This document shows positions 20,917 to 30,563 of a DNA stretch of 64,000 bases, in pieces. The stretch is from the NCBI RefSeq assembly GCF_030344915.1, contig NZ_CP128233.1, positions 2,418,001-2,482,000 of the forward strand, in the 5' to 3' direction. The stretch's first letter is position 1. Each line of letters starts with the position of its first letter. The stretch comes from Neopusillimonas aromaticivorans. GTDB taxonomy: Bacteria > Pseudomonadota > Gammaproteobacteria > Burkholderiales > Burkholderiaceae_B. Below the pieces are notes generated by a model, which was not told the DNA's origin, ran no database searches, and saw only the letters and a program-made list of their open reading frames with translations. Both the position numbers and the translations under genes were made by a program.

Positions 20917-21955
20917 ATGGACTCAACAATCTTTTTCATTCTGCTTCAAGATGGCGTCCTGAACGGCGCGGTCTATGCACTGTTGGGGCTGGCTCTGGTA
21001 CTTGTGTTTCTGGTAACCCGGGTCGTCTTCATCCCTCAGGGGAGTTTGTGGCGTATGGTGCCTTGACGCTGGCGTTCATGGTCAACGGGCAAATTCCCGG
21101 TACCGTGAAACTGCTGCTCATCGTGGGTGTCATCACATTCATTGTTCAATTGGTTTCGGCAGCACGCCGCAACGAGTGGGCCGGGTTGCCCAAGGCAGCC
21201 CTGGGTACCCTGGTCTTGCCGGTTGCACTGTATTTTCTTGCGCCCTACGTCATCAGCGACACAACACCGTTGTGGCTGAATGTCGTGTTCGCACTGGCAC
21301 TGGTCATACCGCTCGGCCCCATGATTTACCGTCTGGCCTATCAGCCGGTGGCAGAAGCCAGCGTACTGATTCTTCTGATCATTTCGGTGGCTGTTCACTT
21401 CGCGCTGCTGGGCCTTGGTCTGGTGTTCTTCGGTGCCGAGGGTGGCGCACGCCGCCGTTCATGGAAGGTCAGATCGAGTTCGGTTCGGTCATCTGGTCTG
21501 CGCAGACCTTCTTTGTGCTGGGTACATGTGCGGTGCTCATCATTGCACTGTGGCTCTTTTTCGGGAAAACACTGTATGGCCGCGCCTTGCGAGCTACCGC
21601 TGTCAATCGTCGCGGTGCACGTCTGGTCGGTATCAGCACCAACATGTCGGGTAGCCTCACGTTCACACTGGCTGCGGGCATTGGAGCGCTTTCCGGCATG
21701 CTTATTTCCCCGGTTACCACCATTTACTACGACACGGGCTTCCTGATTGGCCTTAAAGGCTTCGTGGCTGCCATTGTTGGCGGTATGGTCAGCTATCCGC
21801 TGGCGGCAGTTGGCGCATTGTTCGTCGGTATTCTCGAGGCGTTCTCGTCCTTCTGGGCCAGTGCCTACAAAGAGGTTATTGTGTTTACCCTGATTATTCC
21901 CGTGTTGTTGTGGCGTTCATTTGGCTCTGCGGGCCATCATGACGACGAGGAGTGA
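20917..21955 (+). CDS. livH: Branched-chain amino-acid ABC transporter permease LivH (two apparent frame breaks)
   Basis: Inner-membrane permease of the HAAT family. The starting LQDGVLNGAVYALLGLALVLVF, IPQGEFVAYGAL and the NMSGSLTFTLAAGIGALSG segment are typical; about eight membrane helices. The frame breaks at the four-G run 21039-21042 and near 21440-21443; corrected length 346 aa. It begins a livH-livMG-livF operon, with livMG 4 bases downstream. No periplasmic binding protein (livK/J) is encoded next to it, so the substrate-binding protein must lie elsewhere. Substrate could be leucine/isoleucine/valine or a related amide or amino acid. Confidence 0.88.
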
Positions 21956-21959
21956 CGCC

Positions 21960-23817
21960 ATGAATCGAATCATTCTTGCTGTATTTATCGTTATTTTGGC
22001 GGCGCTGCCGCAAATGGGTGCAACCCCGAGTTCTGGATTACTCAGCTCAACTACATTGGTCTGGCGTCGCTGGTCGTGCTTGGGCTTGTCCTCCTGACTG
22101 GCGTCGGGGGTTAACCTCGTTCGGTCAGGCGGCGTTTGTCGGGTTGGGGGCCTACTCAACGGCGTACCTCACTACGGCAATGGCCTGGTCACCCTGGATG
22201 GCGCTTGTTTTTGGTCTGGTCCTGACTCTTATTGTGGCTTTTGTCCTGGGCGGCATCACGTTGCGGCTGTCGGGTCACTACTTGCCGCTGGGTACGATTG
22301 CCTGGGGTCTGTCGCTGTTCTACATTTTCGGTAACCTCGAAATGCTGGGTCAGTACGACGGTATCGCCGGTATTCAACCCATCGAGATTTTTGGCCTCAG
22401 CCTGGGCAGTGGTCGTGAAATTTACTACCTGATCTGGGTGGCGGTATTGTTGGCTTTGTGGGCAACGCACAACCTGCTGAACTCCCGCCCCGGCCGCGCA
22501 ATCCGTGCGCTCAAAAGCGGTTCGGTCATGGCCGAGTCGTTCGGCATCAACATGGCGACATACAAAATCATTATTTTTGTCTATGCCGCTTTGCTGGCGT
22601 GTGTATCGGGTTGGTTGTATGCCCATATGCAGCGCGCGGTCAGCCCAAGCCCGTTTGGTCTGAACTACAGTATCGAATACCTGTTCATGGCCGTGGTCGG
22701 TGGCGGCAGCAGTGTCTGGGGTGCTGTGGTGGGGTCGGGTCTTATCCTTACCCTCAAAGACCAGATCCAGAACGTTTTGCCCAAGCTGCTGAACACAACA
22801 GCCAACTTCGAGCTGGTGGTGTTCGGTATCCTGATGGTGCTTGTGCTTCAGTATGCCCGTGACGGTGTCTGGCCCATTTTTGCTTCCTTCTGGCGCGCCA
22901 TTACCGGTCAGACGGCTCAGCGCAAGCTGCCACCGCCACCCGAAGCCGAGGCGCTGCCCATGCGTGTGCGCCCCGAGCCCGGTACGCTGGTCCTTGAAGT
23001 CGATAAGGCACGTAAAGAGTTCGGCGGTCTGGTGGCGGTCAATAACATCAGCTTCAAACTGAAAGCCGGCGAAATCATGGGGCTCATCGGGCCGAACGGT
23101 GCTGGTAAAAGTACGACATTCAACCTGATTACAGGCGTTCTGCCGACCACATCGGGTCGTGTCGAGTTTCTGGGAAACCGCCTTGACAAGCTGCCTTCGC
23201 GCGAAATTGCCCGCCTTGGCGTGGGCCGCACATTCCAGCACGTTCAGTTGTTGCCCACCATGACTGTGCTCGAAAACGTGGCTATCGGTGCCCACCTGCG
23301 CCGTAACGTGGGTGTGGTTTCTGCAGCTTTGCATACCGAACGTCGCAGCGAGGCTGAACTGCTGCATGAAGCCGCCAAGCAGCTTCAGCGTGTCGGTTTG
23401 GGTGATTACCTGTACGAACAGGCAGGCAACCTGGCCCTGGGCCAGCAGCGCATTCTTGAAATTGCGCGTGCCCTGGCCGCCGACCCCGTCTTGCTGTTGC
23501 TTGACGAGCCGGCTGCCGGCCTGCGCTACAAAGAAAAGCAGGAATTGGCCAAGGTGCTCGACCAGCTGCGTAAAGAAGGCATGAGTATTCTGCTGGTCGA
23601 ACACGATATGGACTTCGTCATGAACCTGACCGACCATCTGGTGGTCATGGATTTCGGCACCAAAATCGCCGAAGGCTTGCCGTCTGAAATTCAGACCAAT
23701 CCAGCCGTGCTCGAAGCCTATCTGGGCGGTATTGACGACGATCTCGATCTTGATGAAGAAGGCGCACCAGCAGCGTCGCCAGCGACTGCCGGGGAGCAGC
23801 ATGACAACTACAGATAA
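21960..23817 (+). CDS. livM: Fused LivM permease-LivG ATPase (two apparent frame breaks)
   Basis: Single polypeptide joining a LivM-type permease (first ~310 residues, with GLTSFGQAAFVGLGAY and LRLSGHYLPLGTIAWG) to a LivG-type ABC ATPase (from about residue 345) through a Pro-rich linker. The ATPase has Walker A GLIGPNGAGKST, a LALGQQRILEIARAL signature and Walker B LLLLDEPAAGL, so it should be active. The frame breaks at AA 22022-22023 and the five-G run 22106-22110; corrected length 619 aa. The livM-livG junction is an uninterrupted open frame, so the fusion does not depend on any correction. It overlaps livF by 17 bases. Confidence 0.9.
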
Positions 23818-24570
23818 ATCACTCTTGCATGTCACCAATCTGGTCAGCCAGTACGGCAAGGTTACGGCACTGGCGGGGGCCAACATCACGGTTCCGCCAG
23901 GCAGCATTGTGACGGTGATCGGTGGCAACGGGGCCGGCAAGTCCACGATGCTGAATTCAATCATGGGCTCATTGCCCATTGGTGGTAGCAGTGTGGGTCA
24001 GGTCAGTTACCTGGGTACCGATGTGTCCAGCTGGCAAGTTGAAAAGCGTGTGGCCGGTGGTATGTGTCTGGTTCCCGAGTCTCGTGAACTGTTCGGCAGC
24101 ATGTCGGTTGAAGACAATCTGTTGCTGGGCGGTTTCCGCCTGTATCGGGCCGGCGTGTCGGGTTGGCGCGAGAAAATCGAAGAGGTTTTCGAATTGTTCC
24201 CCGCCTCAAAGAGCGTCGCACGCAGCAGGCAGGTACGCTGTCAGGTGGTGAGCGCCAGATGCTGGCCGTGGGTCGTGCCCTGATGGGGCAGCCCAAATTG
24301 CTTATGCTGGACGAGCCCAGTCTGGGTCTGGCGCCTCGCATTGTTCGTGAAATCTTCCAGATTATTGCGCGTCTGCGTCGCACCGGTGTTTCCATCTTGC
24401 TGGTCGAACAGAACGCCCGTGCGGCCTTGCAGGTCGCTGATTACGGCTATGTGCTGGAAACCGGTGAAATCGTTCTGGAAGGCCCTGCCAAAGACCTGGC
24501 CGATAATCCGCGGGTTATCGAAAGTTATCTGGGGCTGGGTAACAAGAAAGAAGCCGAAGAGCACGCCTGA
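23801..24570 (+). CDS. livF: Branched-chain amino-acid ABC transporter ATPase LivF (one apparent frame break)
   Basis: Second nucleotide-binding subunit of the transporter. Walker A GGNGAGKST, YLVPESRELF-type Q-loop region, signature TLSGGERQMLAVGRAL and Walker B LLMLDEPSLGLAP are intact. The frame breaks at the four-C run 24199-24202; with a C restored the protein is 256 aa. Start ATG 23801 lies inside the end of livMG, a normal arrangement for coupled genes. A strong terminator follows 54 bases after the stop. Confidence 0.9.
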
Positions 24571-24624
24571 TCACGGGTTGGCTATCGGTAAAACACGGGC
24601 TACACCAGGTTTGTGGCCCGTTCA

Positions 24625-24656
24625 GGGCACAAGATTTCGGTCTTGTGCCCTTTTTT
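24625..24656 (+). terminator. Intrinsic terminator after livF
   Basis: Hairpin with 10-base arms GGGCACAAGA / TCTTGTGCCC around TTTCGG, followed directly by six T (24651-24656). The T-run touches the stop codon of the convergent LivF-like gene. Confidence 0.9.
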
Positions 24657-25336
24657 CACGCGTAATGGCGGCTCATGGCTTGCGGGTTGACCAGAGTGCC
24701 ATCGTGAATGACATAAAACTGGTCGGCAAGATCGGCGGCGACGCCAGGGGCTTCGCTGGCCATAATGATGGTGTAGCGTTGCTCTTTGAGCATGGTCAGC
24801 GCACGCGCCATGGCAGAAGCTACCGTTGGGTTGATGCTGTCGTTGATTTCATCGAGCAGCAAGACGGTGGTACCCAGCCGCAGGGCTCGGGCAACCGCCA
24901 GCAACTGGCGCTCGGGTGTCTGCAGGTGGCTGATGGGCTGGTGCTGAAAGGGCTTGAATACCGGGAAAATATCGTAGATGTCGGCCAGCGACATGCCGCC
25001 ACCCAGTGTCGATTCGCCTTCGACGGGAAGCAGCAGGTTTTCTTCGCAACTTAAGTCGTCAATAAGGTGCTGTTCTTCAGGGCAGTAACTGAGCCCAAGC
25101 GGCTTGATGCTGTCGGGTGGCAAATGAATGGATTCGGTGCCATTGATGCGCACAGAACCGGTGCGAGACCCTGCCAGACCCAGTAAAGATCGCAGTACGG
25201 TTGTTCGTCCTGAGCCATGGCGACCCAGAAGACAGACCAGCTGCCCGGGGTCGACCCGAAGGTTGACGTTTCGTAACACATGGGACGTGTGGTACCAGGC
25301 GTTGAGGTCGCGCACGTCAAGGGCGGGGTGTGACAT
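24656..25336 (-). CDS. LivF-like ABC ATPase with degenerate catalytic motifs
   Basis: 226 aa, uninterrupted, clearly built on the LivF plan but with altered ATPase motifs. Walker A reads GRHGSGRTT (residues 38-46): the essential Lys is Arg44. The signature is LQTPERQLLAVARAL instead of LSGGE (138-152). Walker B LLLDEINDS keeps Asp162-Glu163 but lacks the following Pro of DEP. The H/Q switch region reads MASEAP. The frame is long and codon use is like that of the neighbours, so this is not simple decay. It may be an inactive or slow nucleotide-binding subunit, a regulatory partner, or a divergent transporter ATPase. It converges on livF and shares its terminator region; nth lies 120 bases upstream on the same strand. 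Confidence 0.8.
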   Translation of the reverse strand: MSHPALDVRDLNAWYHTSHVLRNVNLRVDPGQLVCLLGRHGSGRTTVLRSLLGLAGSRTGSVRINGTESIHLPPDSIKPLGLSYCPEEQHLIDDLSCEENLLLPVEGESTLGGGMSLADIYDIFPVFKPFQHQPISHLQTPERQLLAVARALRLGTTVLLLDEINDSINPTVASAMARALTMLKEQRYTIIMASEAPGVAADLADQFYVIHDGTLVNPQAMSRHYA

Positions 25337-25456
25337 TATGCCCCCTTCATTCTTATGTAAGCCGTTATTGTCGTGGTGTGGGTGACGCCTGTTCAGTATG
25401 TCGCGCGGCTTCGCGGAACGCTATGGGGGTTTGTCATACCCTATGGAAATCCCCGA

Positions 25457-26094
25457 TCAGGCGGCCTGATTCTTGTGCCTGTACTCGCACAGGTCAGCAA
25501 TGCCGCATTGTGTACATTTTGGGGTTCGGGCAACGCAAATATAGCGCCCGTGAAGCAGGATCCAGTGGTGGGCGTCAACCAGAAACTCTTTGGGAACAAG
25601 GCGTACCAGGCGATTTTCGACCTCAAGGACGTTCTTGCCAGGAGCAATACCGGTACGGTTCGAGACCCGGAAGATGTGGGTGTCAACGGCCATGGCGGGC
25701 TGGCCAAATGCGGTATTGAGCACGACGTTGGCGGTTTTGCGTCCGACACCCGGCAGGGCCTCCAGGGCCTCACGCGTGTCGGGTACCTGGCCGTCGTGTT
25801 TTTCGATCAGCAGGCGGCAGGTTGCAATGACATTGGCGGCTTTGGTTTTATACAGACCAATGGTTTTGATGCATTCGGTCAGGCCGTCAAGCCCCAGTTC
25901 CAGAATGCCCTGTGGCGTTCCGTAGTGCGGGAAAAAGCGGGCAGTGGCAATGTTCACCGACTTGTCGGTGGCCTGGGCCGACAGCATCACGGCGATCAGC
26001 AACTGAAACGTGTTCCCGTAGTGCAGTTCGGTCGTTGGGTGGGGTTGGCCGCTTGCCAGCGGCTGAAGATTTCGTAACGCTTTTCTTTATTCAT
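25457..26094 (-). CDS. nth: Endonuclease III (one apparent frame break)
   Basis: DNA glycosylase/AP lyase for oxidised pyrimidines. Helix-hairpin-helix LPGVGRKTANVVL with the catalytic Lys, the catalytic Asp in VDTHIFRVSNR, and the C-terminal [4Fe-4S] cluster (C-x6-C-x2-C-x5-C) are visible. The frame breaks at the four-G run 26041-26044; restoring a base joins the true start MNKEKRYEIFSRW (ATG 26094) and yields 212 aa. The start codon overlaps the rnfB stop by 4 bases. Last gene of the fdxA-fpr-phaZ-rnfB-nth operon. Confidence 0.93.
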
Positions 26095-26722
26095 GCCTGT
26101 TGCTGGCGCTTTGCGCGGGCTCGCGCCAATGCCTGGGCAATGGCTTGCTGGCGTGTCTGAGCGTCGCTGTTGGCTGCCGTACTCAGTGCAGCCTTGTTGC
26201 TGAGCGTGCGAGCTGCCAGCGGCTGGTTCTCGGGGTGTTTCTGGTGCAGACGGGCCAGCCGTTTCTGGTGTCGTTGTCGCGCGGCATTGGCATGTGCAGG
26301 TGTCCAGTCGTAGCCTGCCGGATGCAGGCTGATGCAATCGACCGGGCAGGGTGGCAAGCAAAGCTTGCACCCGGTACACAGGTCAGGTACGACGGTATGC
26401 ATTTTTTGTTGGCCCCCACAATGGCATCGACCGGACAGGCCTGGATGCAAAGGGTGCAGCCTATGCAGTGCATTTCGTCAATGACGGCCAGAACCAGCGG
26501 TGCCGGTTCTCCGCATTTGGGGTCAAGGGGAATTTCCGGCAACTGCAGCAGGGTTGCCAGAGCCTGCACGCCGGACTGCCCGCCCGGCGGACAGCGATTG
26601 ATTGCTTCGTTATTGCTTGCGATGGCTTCGGCGTAGGGCCGGCAGCCCTCGTAGCCACATTGCGTACATTGCGTTTGTGGCAAAAGGGCATCGATCTGGT
26701 CGGCGGTAGCCTTGGCGGTCAT
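26091..26722 (-). CDS. rnfB: RnfB-like soluble iron-sulfur protein (one apparent frame break)
   Basis: RnfB/RsxB-type electron-transfer protein. N-terminal Fe-S motif CTQCGYEGCRPYAEAI with a downstream Cys, then two [4Fe-4S] ferredoxin motifs (CIGCTLCIQACP and CTGCKLCLPPCP). The C-terminus is a long basic/Gln-rich tail. It lacks the N-terminal membrane helix of the E. coli protein, and no rnfA, C, D, G or E gene is nearby, so it probably acts as a soluble ferredoxin. The frame breaks in the six-T run 26402-26407; corrected length 210 aa. It starts 7 bases after phaZ and overlaps nth, an rnfB-nth pairing common in proteobacteria. Confidence 0.85.
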
Positions 26723-26729
26723 GGCAGGG

Positions 26730-27951
26730 TCAGGCGTACTTGCGGAAGAATTCAGCCAGCTGGGGGCAATGGTTTCGCGCCAGCGACGGCCAGAGAAAAT
26801 ACCATAGTGACCGCAGCCTGGTGCTGTGTAGTGCTGTTTGTGCGACTCGGGGATGTTCTTGCACAGGGTTTGGGCTGCGCGGGTTTGACCCAGGCCGGAA
26901 ATATCGTCGAGCTCGCCTTCGATGGTGAACAGGGCGATACCAGTGATTGCGGACGGGTCCACCCGTTTGCCGTCGACTTCCCATTCGCCCCTGGGCAGCA
27001 GTTGGCGCTGGAAGACTACGTCAATGGTGTCAAGGTAGAACTCGGCCGGCATGTCGAGCACCGCGTTGTATTCGTCGTAGAAACGCTGGTGGGCGGCAGC
27101 GTCGCTATTGTCGCCCTTGATCAGGTTCAGGTAATAGTCGTAATGCGACTGTGCATGACGGTCGGGATTCATGGCAATGAAGCCGCTATGCTGCAAAAAG
27201 CCGGGGTAAACCTTGCGGCCAAACCCGGGGTATTTGGCCGGTACCCGATGGATCAGATTGTCGGCGAACCAGCGGTGTGATTTTTTACGGCCAGTTCATT
27301 GACCTGGGTGGGCGATTCACGGGTGTCGATGGGGCCACCCATGAGCGTCATGGTTTTGGGCAGACAGGGTGCGTTTTCGGCGGCCATCAGCGAAACAGCG
27401 GCCAGGACCGGGACAGTGGGCTGGCACACCGATACGACATGAGTGTCAGGCCCAAGAAATTCGAGAAATTCGCGAACGTAGGCAATGTAGTCGTTGAGGT
27501 GGAACGGCCCATGGCGCAGGGACACCATGCGGGCGTCGACCCAGTCGGTGATGTAAACGTTGTGGTTGGGCAGCAAGGCCTTGACGGTATCACGCAGCAG
27601 CGTGGCGTGGTGGCCCGACAAGGGCGCGACCAGAAGCACGACGGGGTCTTGGGTATCTGCCGGTACGTCTCGCTTGAAATGCACCAGCTTGCAGAACGGC
27701 TTTTCAAATGCGGTTTCGTCGCGCACCGCTACGGTTTGGCCGTTGATTTCTGTGCTTGTCAGACCCCATTGCGGCTTTTCGTATTCTTTGCCCAATCGGT
27801 GGACCAGCGAGTAGCTGGCTGCAATCTGACGGGATACCGGCGTGTAGGCCAGCGGGCTGTAAGGGTGTGAGAACAGCTGGGAACTCTGGCCTGTGAAATA
27901 GGCCAGAGGGTTCAGGAAGGCGCGTTGAAATTCGTGAAAGTCATAAAGCAA
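26730..27951 (-). CDS. phaZ: Intracellular polyhydroxyalkanoate depolymerase PhaZ (two apparent frame breaks)
   Basis: Degrades cytoplasmic PHB granules. The N-terminus MLYDFHEFQRAFLNP is typical of PhaZ1-type enzymes. The active-site nucleophile of this family is Cys in VCQPT, here Cys176; the Asp and His partners are in EGELDDISG and CGHYGIFSG. The frame breaks near 27274 and at the five-G run 26762-26766; corrected length 407 aa. It sits 9 bases after fpr and 7 bases before rnfB, inside a redox gene operon. No PHA synthase or phasin gene is present in this window. Confidence 0.88.
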
Positions 27952-27960
27952 GATGGTCTC

Positions 27961-28746
27961 CTACCAGTAGTTTTCGACAGCCAGGTTACCGGGGACACCG
28001 CGTCGGCCGGCAACAAAACCTTTGGTTTTGAGCAGGTTGCGGGCATCGGTCACCATGGCTGGATTGCCACAGAGCATGATTTTGTGGGTGGCTGGATCAA
28101 GTGGAGCATTGGCCAGGGTTTCAAGCTGACCGTTTTCAATCAGGGTCGTGATACGGGCCCTGGGGGTGTCGGGCAGTGATTCTTGTGTCGGGATGGGCAG
28201 GTAAGTGAACTGAGCGTTGAACGGCGCAGTACCTGCGCAGCCCTGCCAGCGCGCGATTTGGTCGGCGTAGGCCAGTTCTGCGCAGGTACGCACACCATGC
28301 ACCAGAATGATGTGATCGAAGGCTGACCAGGTGGCTGGGTCGTGCAACATGGACAGGTAGGCCGATAAACCGGTTCCGGTGGCGATCAGCCACAGTGTGC
28401 CGCCGGGCTCAAACCGGTCGATGGTCAGGAACCCGAACAGTGTGCGGTCAATGTAAACAGCATCACCGGCTTTCAGTTGAGCCAGGCGCGGGCTGAATTC
28501 GCCGTCGGGAACCACAATGGCGTAGAACTCGAGTGGCGATTGCTGCGGGGCATTGACCAGCGAGTAGGCACGCCATACCGAGGGTTCAGCACCGGGCTGG
28601 TCGGGTGCGGCAAGCCCAAGGCGTGCAAATTGCCCGGCCTTGAAGTCGAAGTGTTCAGGGCGGCTGACCGTGATGGAAAACAGTTTTCCGGGCACCCATT
28701 CACGGGTGCCCAGGACGGTTTCCTTGACGTACTTGCTGTCGGTCAT
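27961..28746 (-). CDS. fpr: Ferredoxin-NADP+ reductase
   Basis: FAD enzyme moving electrons between NADPH and ferredoxin or flavodoxin. 261 aa, uninterrupted. FAD-binding RAYSLVNAP, pyridine-nucleotide motif ATGTGLSAYLS, the CGNPAMV motif and the C-terminal aromatic ending VENYW match bacterial Fpr. It starts 3 bases after the fdxA stop, so the two are almost certainly co-transcribed; FdxA is its most likely partner. Confidence 0.93.
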   Translation of the reverse strand: MTDSKYVKETVLGTREWVPGKLFSITVSRPEHFDFKAGQFARLGLAAPDQPGAEPSVWRAYSLVNAPQQSPLEFYAIVVPDGEFSPRLAQLKAGDAVYIDRTLFGFLTIDRFEPGGTLWLIATGTGLSAYLSMLHDPATWSAFDHIILVHGVRTCAELAYADQIARWQGCAGTAPFNAQFTYLPIPTQESLPDTPRARITTLIENGQLETLANAPLDPATHKIMLCGNPAMVTDARNLLKTKGFVAGRRGVPGNLAVENYW

Positions 28747-28749
28747 GCG

Positions 28750-29073
28750 TTAACGCTGCAGGTACTTTTCTTTGTCGGCCACGCCATTCCATTGGTCGGC
28801 ATCGGGCAGGCTTTCTTTGGAGCGGCTGATTGATCCGAATACCGGTGTCAGTTCGGCGTTGATGGCAATGAAACGAACCTGGTCGGCAGGCAGATCTTCT
28901 TCGGCAAAAATGGCGTTGGCCGGGCATTCGGGCACACAGACGGCGCAGTCGATGCACTCGTCGGGGTCAATTACCAGAAAGTTGGGGCCTTCGCGAAAAC
29001 AGTCGACGGGGCAGACATCGACACAGTCGGTGTACTTGCACTTGATGCAGTTTTCGGTAACAACGTGGGTCAT
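28750..29073 (-). CDS. fdxA: Seven-iron ferredoxin FdxA
   Basis: 107 aa ferredoxin carrying [3Fe-4S] and [4Fe-4S] clusters. The cysteine pattern NCIKCKYTDCVDVCPVDCF and CIDCAVCVPECP is diagnostic of the Azotobacter FdI/FdxA type. Uninterrupted. It is the first gene of the five-gene minus-strand operon and faces pncB across a 195-base divergent region. Confidence 0.95.
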   Translation of the reverse strand: MTHVVTENCIKCKYTDCVDVCPVDCFREGPNFLVIDPDECIDCAVCVPECPANAIFAEEDLPADQVRFIAINAELTPVFGSISRSKESLPDADQWNGVADKEKYLQR

Positions 29074-29164
29074 GAGACGCTCCGGAAAGTAAACATTGCA
29101 ATAGTTGAACGCCCGAAATGAACCTGGGCGGCGTTAAACATTACAATGCACACTTGCCTGGGTG

Positions 29165-29188
29165 GGTGGCAAGAGTTTCACTGCCACC
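29165..29188. promoter_or_regulatory. Hairpin in the pncB leader region
   Basis: Inverted repeat GGTGGCA / TGCCACC with a 10-base loop, about 80 bases upstream of pncB, followed by an AT-rich stretch. Could act as an RNA leader hairpin for pncB or an upstream site for fdxA. Low confidence. Confidence 0.3.
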
Positions 29189-29226
29189 ATTTTACTCAAT
29201 AAAAATTGGGTACACACTCTAATTCC

Positions 29227-29241
29227 GGGCAGGGTCTGCCC
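29227..29241. promoter_or_regulatory. Dyad GGGCAG-GGT-CTGCCC just upstream of pncB
   Basis: Perfect 6-base arms with a 3-base centre, ending 27 bases before the pncB ATG. Position suits an operator or short RNA hairpin controlling NAD salvage. No regulator can be named from the sequence. Confidence 0.35.
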
Positions 29242-29268
29242 TGACCGCATTTGCGTCCTCTCGTTCGA

Positions 29269-30443
29269 ATGATTATTACCTCTTTGCTCGACACCGACCT
29301 GTACAAGTTCACCATGATGCAGGTGGTGCTGCACCAGTTTCCGGCAGCCCAGGTCGAGTATCGCTACAAGTGCCGCACCCCCAACGTCAACCTCTCGCCT
29401 TACCTGGACGAAATCAGGTCTGAAATCCACGCCTTGTGTCAGCTCAAGTTTACTGAAGAAGAACTCGAGTACCTGCGTAGCTTGCGCTTCATGAAAAGTG
29501 ATTTCATTGATTTCCTGGGGTTGTTTCATCTGCCGGAAAAGTGTATTCATGTGGGGCTGGGTGAGGCTGATGGTGAAATATCCATTTCAGTGAAAGGTCC
29601 GTGGCTGCACACGATTTTGTTCGAAATTCCGGTGCTGGCCATTGTCAACGAGGTGTATTTCCGCAATACCTGCACCGAGCCTGCCTGGACGGAAGGGCGT
29701 CAGCGCCTTCAGCAAAAAATGCAGCTGGTCACCGACGACCCTGCGCTGGCCGATTTTCGCGTGGCCGAATACGGTACGCGCCGGCGCTTTTCAAGCAGTG
29801 GCACGATGAAGTGGTACGCACCATGAAGGCCCAGATGGGTGTCCATTTTGCGGGCACCAGCAATGTCATGATGGCGATGAACCATGGTGTGTTGCCCCTG
29901 GGGACGATGGCCCACGAGTACTTGCAGGCGTGCCAGGCTCTGGGGCCCCGGTTGCGCGATTCGCAGGTGTTTGCACTCGAGGTCTGGGCCAAAGAGTATC
30001 GGGGTGACCTGGGGATTGCCTTGTCCGACGTGTATGGCATGGATGCCTTTCTGCGCGATTTCGACATGTATTTCTGCAAGCTGTTTGATGGAGCCCGCCA
30101 TGATTCCGGTGATCCGTTCATCTGGGGTGAGCGCATGCTTGAGCACTACAAGGCCAACCGTACCGACCCCCGTACCAAAACCCTGATTTTTTCCGATGCC
30201 CTGACGATTCCTCGCGCCATCGAGCTGGCCCGTCGTTTTGCCGGTCGCTGCAAGGTATCGTTTGGCATTGGTACCAACCTTACCAATGATCTGGGGCATG
30301 AGCCCTTGCAGATTGTCATGAAGATGGTGCGTTGCAATGGGCAGCCAGTGGCCAAGGTATCCGATTCCCCGCAAAAAACCATGTGCGACGACACGGCGTA
30401 TCTGGCGTATTTGCGCCAGGTGTTTCAGCTGCCGCCCGCGTGA
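29269..30443 (+). CDS. pncB: Nicotinate phosphoribosyltransferase (one apparent frame break)
   Basis: Makes nicotinate mononucleotide from nicotinic acid and PRPP in the Preiss-Handler NAD salvage route. Start SLLDTDLYKFTMMQ, EYGTRRRFS, FAGTSNV, HDSGDP and FGIGTNLTND match PncB. The frame breaks at AA 29793-29794; with one A the protein reads on as RFSKQWHDEV and is 391 aa. Starts at ATG 29269; the open frame extends a few codons upstream. Confidence 0.93.
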
Positions 30444-30563
30444 TCTGGCCGGATGGGGCTGTTTCACCGGTTCGGCTTCGCCCAAATGAGTCAGGTTCCA
30501 TGCGATTAAACCGTCTTTCGATAGCGTCAAAATTAGTCTTTCAACACAAACAACGAGGTCAAC

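Noticed and set aside
22189..23979. 596-codon minus-strand open frame opposite livMG
   Set aside because: The plus strand holds a complete transporter gene with intact motifs; the antisense product has no domain signature and is a codon-bias artefact.
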